From Anaerolineae bacterium CG2_30_64_16 (GTDB lineage: Bacteria > Chloroflexota > Anaerolineae > CG2-30-64-16): a DNA stretch of 7,214 bases. A program made the position numbers and the translations under genes. This document shows, piece after piece, positions 1 through 5,584 of the stretch (position 1 is its first letter; every line of letters starts with the position of its first letter). The stretch spans positions 1 through 7,214 of the forward strand of contig MNXL01000229.1 of NCBI GenBank assembly GCA_001871755.1, in the 5' to 3' direction. The notes under the pieces were generated by a model that was not told where the DNA came from, made no database searches, and saw only the letters and a list, made by a program, of their open reading frames with translations.

Positions 1-3000
1 CCTGCAGCACGGCCGGATCGAAGTCCAGGTAGGCATTGATCGCGTCGACCGGCTGCGCGCCGGCCAGCACTTCCATCTCCACGGCAAACGCCTGACCAGC
101 CAGCACGTGGCTCGTTGCGGGGGCCAGCTTGAGTGTCACGATCTCCGACCGCGGGGCCAGCACCAGCGCGTAGTCGGTCAGCGTCACGATCTCGCCGCCG
201 AGATAGCCGCTCGCGCGGGCCGCTTCCAGGGCCGGCGCGAAGTTGAGGCCGGCGAAGTTCTCCACGTCCGAGTAGCGGCGGGCGTAGCCCTGCGGCCCCC
301 AGCCCGTCGCGGTGCGCATGACGCCGTAGAGGTCGTGCGAGACATAGGCCGCGTCGTTGTGCACAGGATCCGGTGAGCCCGCGGGATGCCCGTGGTTGCC
401 CGGAGGCGCCACCTGCCCCGGCCAGCCGAGTTCGGCCGCGTCGCGGAATGGGTCGCTGAGCGCGACGCCGTCACCCGTGCACGCGACCCCCGCGACCGCG
501 GCGTAGTGGCCGCCCAACCGGCGCCAGGCCGCAGGCTGCGCCGGATCGAGCGTGGGCTGTTGCTCCCAGAAACCGAGCAGGAGCAGCACCTGGCGGTTCT
601 GTTTCACCTCCTCCCGCACCCAATCGTAGGACGGCGACCTGCGCAGGGTCAGCGTGTAGTCGTCCGCCAGCCCCATGCTGCCCAGGTAGGTGTTGAGGCC
701 GGCGATCAGGTCATCCAGGTTGGTCCCCAGATGGTCGCCGTAGTTGCTGGCATTGAACCGGGTGGCCAGGTCGCCGAGGAAGTGGGGCACGTTCTGTGAG
801 TCGTGGTCGTCCCAGGTCCCGTAGGTTCTCACCAGGCCGTAGCCGTCGGAGACGGCGGGCGGCGAGGTTGTGCCGGGCTCCTCGATCGAGTCGCGCCACC
901 ACAACAGGTCCGCTACCGCGGCGGGGCCATCGAGGGTCCACTGGCCGGTGTCCATCGTTTGCCAGCCCAGTTGCCGCTGGTCGAAGTCCGGCAGGCCGGC
1001 CGGCGCGTAGTCAGTGAGATCGCCGGGCAGCCAGCAGGCTTCGGGTTGAGGCGCGGATGGCAACGTGCCGTCGGAGCAGACCGAGACGTCGTCCACGAAG
1101 GCCCACGTCGCGCCGCTCTGGCCATCGTTGCGCACGAAGAAGCCGATGCCCACGGCCTGGCCGCGGAACCCGGTCAGGTCGTAGCTGGCCCACAGCCAAC
1201 CGGTGTTCGTGTTGACCTTGAGGACCTGATGCGCCTGCTCTCCGGTGGGATCGAGTAGATAGACCCCGAACCAGTCGTAGTCGGCGCCAGGATCCAGGGT
1301 GCGGGCCTTGTACCAGAAGGTCAGGGTCGCCTGCGTGGCGTCGGCCGGCACGCGCACGGCCTGGCGGACGAAGGACAGGGTGGGCCCTTGCGGTTGCGTT
1401 GCCGGGTTGCCCAGCAAGAGGCCGTAGGCGCCGCTGTGCTTTTCGCCGTCCACCACGACCGGCGCGGGCGCGCCGCCCGGCTGCCAGCCGGTGAGAGCCG
1501 GCCCGGCCTCGAAACCGCCGTTCTGAGCCAGTTGATGGTCTGTGCAGGGGGACGGCGCGGCCGCTATGACGGTGATCACGATGCTGTCGTGGCCGGGTTT
1601 GCCTTCGCTGTCGGTCACAGTCAGGGTGATGGTGTGGCGGCCGGCGGACAGGGTCTCCAGCTCCAACCGGCGCCCGGTTCCCAGGGCGCCGTCGAGGCTG
1701 GAGTTCCAGGTGAAGGCCGCGTCGCTTTGCAGCACGCCGTCCTCCCAGTCGAAGCCGCGGCCGAAGAAGGTGACCGGCTGGCCTTGCGTGACCTCCATGC
1801 CGTCCCTGGGGATCAGGATGCGGGCCTCGGGCGGCTTGGTCGGGATCACGAAGACCTTTTCGCTGTCGCGGTGGACGGTGCGGATGCCGTCGGTAGCCAC
1901 GATCCGCAGCCGCGCCAGGAGGGTGCCCGGCAGCCTGGCCGGATCCAGGGTGAAGGTCGGCGTCTCCAGCCCGGTGACGAGCGGCCGCCAGTGCGCGCCG
2001 TCGTCCTGGCTGAAGAGCACCGCGTAGGTCAGGGCGTCCCCGTCGAGGTCGCTGGCGGTCCAGGTAGCCTCGGTCGGCTGGGTGATCGTCTCACCGCCGT
2101 TGGGGAACATGGTCGCGATTTGCGGCGCGTGCGCGCTGAGGAGGCGGCGCGCCAGCCGCGGGCCGGCCTGTTCCCAGGCGACCAGTTCGGCGGTGTTCGG
2201 GTTGTAGACGAAAGGCAGGGAGAAGCTGCGCGCGAAATCCCCTCCCAGGAAGCTTGTCCCGCGCTCTGGTTTGTCGAAGCAATAGCGATCCAGGTCGGCG
2301 CCACTCCCATCGCGCAGGGCCACGCAGAACTGCTGACCGGCCGGCGGGCGGGGCAAGGTGACCGTTTGAGGTAAGGTGACCTGGTAGCTGGCGAAGAGGT
2401 CGAGGCGGTCGTCGCGCACCGCGCCGTTCACCAGCAACAGTTGCTGGCCGGCCGCAGCGCTCAGCGCCGGTGCGGCCGCAGCCGTAGCCGTAGCCGCGGG
2501 AGCGAGCGCGCTGATGAACTTCTTGTAGATGTAGGGCGAGAGCCACTTGGTTTCATAGCCGCTTTCCCCGCAATGACCGCCGGTCATCAGCTCAGAGGTG
2601 TTGGCTCCCTGCACCCCCACGCCGCTGCCGTAGTGGCTTTCATACGGGTCGAAGCCGATCGTCTGGATGTCGTAGTCGCCCCCATAGGGCCAGGCGGAAT
2701 CCTCGCAGGGATGGTACGGCCCCAGGTTGTGGCCCATCTCGTGGGCCATGACGACTCCACCGATCGACTCGTTGCCGAAGGAGACCACGGCGCGGCCGCC
2801 GGCCCACGTGGGATCCGAAATCCCGCCATACCCGCAGATACTGTCCGGCAACCAGGCGAAGAGCTGGTCGGGCGCGCCCTCCGGATCGTGGATCCTCAGG
2901 TAGTCCCACTGGGCGTTAAGGGCTGCCATGAGCGCGTCCCAGTCATCACCATACATCACGCCCGCGCTCAATTGGTCGTATTCCGTGGTGGTCGGGTCCA

Positions 3001-5476
3001 GCGGGTAAAGGCGCGTGAGGAGATCGTCGTAGTTTGCGATGTCGTCGCTGGGGTAAGTCAGGGGGTTGGCGCTGGTCGGCGCCCAACCGATCGGCATGTA
3101 GGCGATGCGATAGGGCCGGGCAGCCTGGAAGTGGATCACTTTCTTCTCGTTCGGGTTCTGCGGCCAGCGGTTGTTGGTATAGTCACGCTCCCGCACCCGA
3201 TGGTCAGAATTCAGCTCGACCCACCAGCGCACCTCGCCATGCAGGTAGTTCGTCGGCAGGAAGAAGTTCAGCGTATCATCGTTGTCCGCCAGGTCCGGAG
3301 ATGAGGGCGCCAGGAACGGCCCGTTGTCCGGGGTAGTACAACCCCAGGCGCCGCGCGCCGGGTCTTCGTAGCAAAGCTGGCCGGTGACGTCGGGCACACT
3401 GCTGAGCGAGTGGGTGCCGACAGTGACGCGCACGGCCGTGTGCTTGCCCTCGATCATCGGGATCGGGCTATCCACGCCTTGCGTGCTGCCCGGGGAAACG
3501 ACCTGGATCACCTGAGCATCGCTGATGGTCAAGTCGGGCACTGGATGGACGATCAGGGTGTGATCGATCTTAATCTGGTCGACCCCGAGCGCACTGACCA
3601 GGGCCTGGCTTTCAACCGGCGTATCGGTCAGGATGTCCATCCGCATCTTCACGGTGGCCCGATATGTGAGTGCGGCGCCCGGCGCCAGGCGTTGGTAGGA
3701 AGGCCAGTTGATGGACTGGCCGACGACATTGGCTTGCGGCGACGCGGACACGAAGGTCGTGTGGCTTGAGTAGATGAGAAACGCATAGATGTATTCGACG
3801 GGCACCTGACCGGTGTTAGTCATCCAGACGGTGTAAGTCAGGTCACTGCCAGCGTATGGCTCTCCGCCGGTGAGTCCCAGACTGACAGCCAGGCGGGGTG
3901 ACGGGATGGGGGTCGATGTCGGCGTGCGCGTCGGCGTGCGGGTTGGTGTCCGCGTCGGCGTGCGCGTCGGTGTGGCGGTCGGCGGGCGGGTGCCGGTGGG
4001 GGTGCGCGTCGGCGTGCGCGTCACGGTTGGGGTTGCGGTGGCCGCGCGCGGCTGCATCACCAACGAATAGGGCTGGGCCGAGAACGCCCCCTCCGAACCG
4101 AAGATATTCACCCGCCATTCACCGGCCTGTGCGGGGGTGATCCCCCACCAGAGGATGTGCTCGTCGACCAGGCCGTCCTGGTTGAAGCTGGCCTGGTGTC
4201 CGCCGTCGGGGCGAATCAGGTAGGCGTCATAATCGGCCGGCAGATCGTAGAGCAGGCCGTCGATCGTGTCGCCGGCGTTCACCTGGAACTTGAACCAGTC
4301 CTCGTCGCCGGCCGGGCAGATGCGGGCGGTGATCCCGCCCGGCCCCACCGGCAAAGCGACGGCTGTGTCGAAGTTGACGCCGGCTTCATCGGGCGGGCAG
4401 ACGACCTGTGTCGGCGTGGGGGTCGGCCGACGCAGCACGGTGGTGGTCTGCGTCGCCTCGGCCGTGCAGGCGCCGGTCGGACAGGGGTAGGAAATGACCG
4501 CCTTGTTGCTCAGCACCGTGCCGTCCGCGGTCGAGGAAGAGGTGCGCAGGGTCAGGCTGGTCGACTGGAAGAAGCCGACCCCGAGGGTCGGAATCTGCCA
4601 GGTGACCGTGCGGTTCCCGTCGAAGCTGGCCCCCGCAGACCCTTCCACGAAGCTGGCGCCCACCGGGATGGTGTCTTGCAGCATCAGGCTCGAGATGGGG
4701 CTGCCGGTCAGGTTGCGCAGACTGATGGTGTACCGCACCTCGTCGCCGGCGTAGACCGGGTCGGTCTGGTCGGTCTTGGTGATCTGCACCTGGGGCTGCG
4801 TGGTGGGCGTCGGGGTGGGGACATCGAAGCCGAGCAGGAGCCGGAAGTCGCTGAAGCGGCGGGCGTGCACCTGGGGGTCTTCGGTGTCGTTCCACCGGCG
4901 CATGCAGAACCCGTGCTGGGGATTCGTGCCGTCCAGCCACTTCTGCACGGTGAGGAGGACGTCCCAGGAAACCACGCCCGACGTCGCGCTGATATCGGTC
5001 GTTTCACCGTAGCCAGCGAAGCACGGCGGATTGGTGTTCCAGGTGGTCGCCTCGGTCCAGGGTCCCGTCACCCAACCCGCGTCATAGTTGAAGTGATCGG
5101 GGAACTCTTCCTGGGCCGCGGTGATGTTGGCGAACAGCCGGGCCGAGGTGAGGCGCGCGTTCGCCGGGATCCGGCTCAGGTCGAACTGGACCAGCCCGCG
5201 CAGCCGGCCGACCGTCGGCCCGGTGCCCTGCGCCCGGCCGACCCAGGCGTAGCCCTGACCGCCGAAACTGGTCGCCGGCTGGGCGTCCGAAACCCACGTG
5301 AGGGCCGTGGGCTGCAAAATAACCCGCGCCTGCGGCGCATCGGGCTCCATGAGGGGCGCTTCGGGCGACTGGGGAACCGCTGGCTCGTTGGCCAGGGCTC
5401 CGCCGGTTGCCAGGGCGGCGGCTGCGACCAGCAGGATCACAGCCGCCATCACGAACAAGATGTTATAGCGCTTCAT
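1..5476 (-). CDS. Giant secreted multi-domain zinc metalloprotease-like protein (3' end outside window)
   Basis: One uninterrupted frame of 1825 visible codons, read codon by codon, runs off the left edge, so the C-terminus is missing. Start ATG 5476 is chosen because TAAGGAGG lies six bases upstream and a signal peptide follows at once: KR at 2-3, hydrophobic 6-24, A-L-A 27-29 with likely cleavage after A29. Modules by residue: CBM96/DNRLRE-like 50-217; DUF11-like 228-347; PPC-like 360-475; TPTR linker 480-523; second DUF11-like 526-645; CARDB-like 646-772; metzincin-like peptidase 778-991 (HEMGHNLGPYH at 912-922); beta domain 1006-1105; two Ig/PKD-like domains 1106-1304; jelly-roll module 1311-1468; C39-like papain fold 1484-1765; cohesin-like start from 1779. 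It is probably an extracellular protease that binds surfaces or glycans; substrate and anchoring are unknown. An in-frame ATG at 5497 is a weaker start. The export and peptidase calls are firm; module borders are approximate. Confidence 0.93.
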   Translation of the reverse strand, partial: MKRYNILFVMAAVILLVAAAALATGGALANEPAVPQSPEAPLMEPDAPQARVILQPTALTWVSDAQPATSFGGQGYAWVGRAQGTGPTVGRLRGLVQFDLSRIPANARLTSARLFANITAAQEEFPDHFNYDAGWVTGPWTEATTWNTNPPCFAGYGETTDISATSGVVSWDVLLTVQKWLDGTNPQHGFCMRRWNDTEDPQVHARRFSDFRLLLGFDVPTPTPTTQPQVQITKTDQTDPVYAGDEVRYTISLRNLTGSPISSLMLQDTIPVGASFVEGSAGASFDGNRTVTWQIPTLGVGFFQSTSLTLRTSSSTADGTVLSNKAVISYPCPTGACTAEATQTTTVLRRPTPTPTQVVCPPDEAGVNFDTAVALPVGPGGITARICPAGDEDWFKFQVNAGDTIDGLLYDLPADYDAYLIRPDGGHQASFNQDGLVDEHILWWGITPAQAGEWRVNIFGSEGAFSAQPYSLVMQPRAATATPTVTRTPTRTPTGTRPPTATPTRTPTRTPTRTPTRTPTSTPIPSPRLAVSLGLTGGEPYAGSDLTYTVWMTNTGQVPVEYIYAFLIYSSHTTFVSASPQANVVGQSINWPSYQRLAPGAALTYRATVKMRMDILTDTPVESQALVSALGVDQIKIDHTLIVHPVPDLTISDAQVIQVVSPGSTQGVDSPIPMIEGKHTAVRVTVGTHSLSSVPDVTGQLCYEDPARGAWGCTTPDNGPFLAPSSPDLADNDDTLNFFLPTNYLHGEVRWWVELNSDHRVRERDYTNNRWPQNPNEKKVIHFQAARPYRIAYMPIGWAPTSANPLTYPSDDIANYDDLLTRLYPLDPTTTEYDQLSAGVMYGDDWDALMAALNAQWDYLRIHDPEGAPDQLFAWLPDSICGYGGISDPTWAGGRAVVSFGNESIGGVVMAHEMGHNLGPYHPCEDSAWPYGGDYDIQTIGFDPYESHYGSGVGVQGANTSELMTGGHCGESGYETKWLSPYIYKKFISALAPAATATAAAAPALSAAAGQQLLLVNGAVRDDRLDLFASYQVTLPQTVTLPRPPAGQQFCVALRDGSGADLDRYCFDKPERGTSFLGGDFARSFSLPFVYNPNTAELVAWEQAGPRLARRLLSAHAPQIATMFPNGGETITQPTEATWTASDLDGDALTYAVLFSQDDGAHWRPLVTGLETPTFTLDPARLPGTLLARLRIVATDGIRTVHRDSEKVFVIPTKPPEARILIPRDGMEVTQGQPVTFFGRGFDWEDGVLQSDAAFTWNSSLDGALGTGRRLELETLSAGRHTITLTVTDSEGKPGHDSIVITVIAAAPSPCTDHQLAQNGGFEAGPALTGWQPGGAPAPVVVDGEKHSGAYGLLLGNPATQPQGPTLSFVRQAVRVPADATQATLTFWYKARTLDPGADYDWFGVYLLDPTGEQAHQVLKVNTNTGWLWASYDLTGFRGQAVGIGFFVRNDGQSGATWAFVDDVSVCSDGTLPSAPQPEACWLPGDLTDYAPAGLPDFDQRQLGWQTMDTGQWTLDGPAAVADLLWWRDSIEEPGTTSPPAVSDGYGLVRTYGTWDDHDSQNVPHFLGDLATRFNASNYGDHLGTNLDDLIAGLNTYLGSMGLADDYTLTLRRSPSYDWVREEVKQNRQVLLLLGFWEQQPTLDPAQPAAWRRLGGHYAAVAGVACTGDGVALSDPFRDAAELGWPGQVAPPGNHGHPAGSPDPVHNDAAYVSHDLYGVMRTATGWGPQGYARRYSDVENFAGLNFAPALEAARASGYLGGEIVTLTDYALVLAPRSEIVTLKLAPATSHVLAGQAFAVEMEVLAGAQPVDAINAYLDFDPAVLQ
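2..142 (-). other. Start of a cohesin-like module, cut by the window edge (residues about 1779-1825)
   Basis: The last visible residues have a V-T-L-K-L-A-P strand, then V-L-A-G-Q-A-F-A-V-E-M-E-V, then D-A-I-N-A-Y-L-D-F-D-P-A-V-L-Q. This is the opening of a cohesin-type domain, where the fDPavL motif is characteristic. Only about a third of the expected length is present. Cohesin domains bind dockerins in cellulosomes, but many non-cellulosomal bacterial proteins carry them too, so partner and function are open. Confidence 0.6.
182..1027 (-). other. C39-like papain-fold domain lacking the expected nucleophile (residues about 1484-1765)
   Basis: The domain opens G-L-P-D-F-D-Q1500-R-Q, then W-T-L-D1516-G-P-A-A-V-A-D-L-L-W-W-R-D-S. 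From memory of bacterial and archaeal C39-like domains, the equivalent motif reads roughly CGPVAAANSLWW with the catalytic Cys just before GP; here that place is Asp (codon at 929-931). The His motif is kept (L-G-G-H1657-Y-A-A-V-A-G-V) and so is a following acidic residue (L-S-D1675-P). Q1500 would fit the oxyanion Gln. The fold call is moderately sure; inactivity as a cysteine peptidase is inference. The only nearby Cys residues, C1481 and C1666, do not stand in the nucleophile position. Confidence 0.6.
1073..1546 (-). other. Jelly-roll module, CBM- or MAM-like (residues about 1311-1468)
   Basis: It opens with N-G-G-F-E-A-G-P-A-L-T-G-W, has H-S-G-A-Y-G-L-L-L-G and A-T-L-T-F-W-Y-K-A strands, and closes F-V-D-D-V-S-V. 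This is the usual frame of a bacterial beta-jelly-roll carbohydrate- or ligand-binding module. C1311 and C1467 stand at its two ends and could staple it. The ligand cannot be read from the sequence. Confidence 0.6.
1565..2461 (-). other. Post-peptidase beta domain and two Ig/PKD-like domains (residues about 1006-1304)
   Basis: An Ala/Thr linker (992-1005) leads to a beta-rich stretch (1006-1105) with a possible C1051-C1066 pair. Next comes an Ig-like domain with M-F-P-N-G-G-E, W-T-A-S-D-L-D-G-D-A-L-T-Y and F-S-Q-D-D-G-A-H-W motifs. A second, PKD-like domain follows, with W-N-S-S-L-D-G and G-R-H-T-I-T-L-T-V-T-D. This order directly after the peptidase is familiar from large bacterial surface metalloproteases and supports the peptidase call. 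The role is probably spacing or substrate binding. Confidence 0.65.
2504..3145 (-). other. Metzincin-like zinc peptidase domain (residues about 778-991)
   Basis: The zinc motif is complete: H912-E913-M-G-H916-N-L-G-P-Y-H922 fits HExxHxxGxxH, giving three His ligands and a catalytic Glu. A Met-turn candidate lies 42 residues on, at S-E-L-M964-T, followed by C969 and W-L-S-P-Y-I-Y-K, which resembles the end of related bacterial domains where DIMSYC-type and WISDYTY-type motifs stand. C924 and C969 could form a disulfide; C881 is nearby. All catalytic residues are present, so activity is expected. Peptidase subfamily is not certain: a matrixin-like or unassigned clan MA(M) group fits best. No cysteine-switch propeptide motif was seen. 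Confidence 0.85.
3161..3901 (-). other. Second DUF11-like domain plus CARDB-like domain (residues about 526-772)
   Basis: Residues 526-645 repeat the DUF11-like pattern (Y-A-G-S-D-L-T-Y-T-V-W-M-T-N-T-G, then L-A-P-G-A-A-L-T-Y). Residues 646-772 begin V-P-D-L-T-I-S-D-A-Q-V-I and include I-E-G-K-H-T-A-V-R-V-T-V, a strand typical of the Ig/CARDB-like domain found just ahead of metzincin-like peptidases in bacterial surface proteins. They end R-E-R-D-Y-T-N-N-R. C702 and C713 may pair. The role is probably structural, presenting the catalytic domain. Assignment is by pattern only. Confidence 0.55.
3908..4039 (-). repeat. TPTR-type tandem repeat linker
   Basis: Residues 480-523 are almost entirely Thr, Pro and Arg in a T-P-T-R period of four residues, which is a 12-base period in DNA (plus-strand unit close to CGTCGGCGTGCG). 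There are perfect runs at the downstream end and variants (T-P-T-G, R-P-P-T, T-P-T-S) elsewhere. Such linkers form extended, possibly O-glycosylated spacers between domains of secreted proteins. Unlike the two other PT linkers in this protein (residues 220-226 and 349-357), this one has a regular Arg and is therefore strongly positive. The DNA repeat may vary in copy number between strains. Confidence 0.9.
4052..4399 (-). other. PPC-like (bacterial pre-peptidase C-terminal) domain (residues about 360-475)
   Basis: The core reads D-E-D-W-F-K-F-Q-V-N-A-G-D-T-I, then D-Y-D-A-Y-L-I-R-P-D-G, then a G-E-W-R-V-N-I-F strand. This matches the PPC beta-sandwich, usually carried as an accessory domain of secreted proteases. 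Here it lies N-terminal to the peptidase rather than at the C-terminus. C360 and C387 are a plausible disulfide pair. Confidence 0.7.
4436..4795 (-). other. DUF11-like surface repeat domain (residues about 228-347)
   Basis: The segment has the DUF11 signature order: a Q-I-T-K-T-D-Q-T-D-P start, A-G-D-E-V-R-Y-T-I-S-L-R-N strand, L-Q-D-T-I-P-V-G-A-S-F turn, and a closing A-V-I-S-Y strand. DUF11 domains are Ig-like spacers of bacterial surface proteins. A C-P-T-G-A-C pair (332/337) sits in the last loop. It is followed by a second short proline-threonine linker, RRPTPTPTQ, at residues 349-357. Confidence 0.7.
4826..5329 (-). other. DNRLRE/CBM96-like beta-sandwich module (residues about 50-217)
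   Basis: The stretch shows the landmarks of the DNRLRE/CBM96 group: a GLVQFDLSRIPANARLTSA segment (first strands of the sandwich), a W-T-E-A-T-T-W-N motif, and W-D-V-L-L-T-V-Q-K-W-L-D-G before a last strand ending LLLGF. Members are found at the ends of large secreted proteins, and some bind polysaccharide. C152 and C191 could form a disulfide. A PTPTPTT linker (residues 220-226) separates it from the next module. Ligand binding is inference. Confidence 0.65.
5390..5476 (-). other. Sec-type signal peptide of the giant protein
   Basis: Residues 1-29 have a short positive n-region (MKRYN), a hydrophobic core rich in I, L, V and A (residues 6-24), and a small-residue c-region ending A-L-A before N30-E31-P32. 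This is the classic layout for Sec export with cleavage by signal peptidase I. No Cys follows the core, so it is not a lipoprotein signal. The acidic, proline-rich stretch at 31-48 looks like a flexible mature N-terminus. Confidence 0.85.
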
Positions 5477-5482
5477 CGGTCG

Positions 5483-5490
5483 CCTCCTTA
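5483..5490 (-). promoter_or_regulatory. Strong Shine-Dalgarno site for the giant protein
   Basis: TAAGGAGG on the minus strand is a full-length match to the usual anti-Shine-Dalgarno end of 16S rRNA, and six bases separate it from ATG 5476. It decides between that ATG and the in-frame ATG at 5497, which has no purine-rich site ahead of it. It implies efficient, independent translation initiation. Confidence 0.85.
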
Positions 5491-5521
5491 TCAACATCAC
5501 ATGAACGAAGCTAACGAACGA

Positions 5522-5550
5522 ATTATGAGCAGTCTGCGTTTTGCGTATTC
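5522..5550 (-). promoter_or_regulatory. Weak candidate promoter ahead of the giant protein
   Basis: Within the AT-richer gap, CATAAT (5527-5522) resembles a sigma-70 type -10 box. It would start transcription near 5515, leaving a leader of about 40 bases. The hexamer 17 bases upstream, GAATAC (5550-5545), is a poor -35 box. The call rests on one five-of-six match to TATAAT and the local base change, so it is tentative. Read-through from the upstream amidohydrolase gene is an alternative. Confidence 0.25.
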
Positions 5551-5553
5551 TAT

Positions 5554-5583
5554 GCCCCCGTAGCACGCCACACTTCTCGGGGC
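5554..5583 (-). terminator. Possible weak hairpin after the amidohydrolase stop
   Basis: Directly after the TGA, GCCCCG (5583-5578) can pair with CGGGG(G)C (5560-5554) around a 17-base loop. The stem is short, needs a bulge, and no T run follows, so it is not a good intrinsic terminator. It may slow but not stop transcription into the protease gene. Confidence 0.25.
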
Positions 5584-5584
5584 T

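Noticed and set aside
1388..2374. Long plus-strand open frame (328 codons)
   Set aside because: It lies fully opposite the Ig/PKD-like region of the giant protein, shows no known motif, and has no convincing ribosome binding site.
2441..3304. Plus-strand open frame (287 codons)
   Set aside because: It is antisense to the zinc peptidase domain, which has an intact catalytic motif on the other strand. It is a composition shadow.
3900..4040. CRISPR-like array
   Set aside because: The 12-base units are directly adjacent, without spacers, and are explained by the T-P-T-R protein repeat.
3870..4140. Short plus-strand frames with GVRVGVRVGV-like repeats
   Set aside because: They are the reverse-strand reading of the TPTR linker repeat and have no independent support as genes.
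4157..5563. Long plus-strand open frame (468 codons) opposite the N-terminal third of the protease
   Set aside because: It is antisense to a frame with a clear signal peptide and recognisable domains. Its translation is rich in G, R, V and A without motifs, as expected for the reverse of GC-rich coding DNA.
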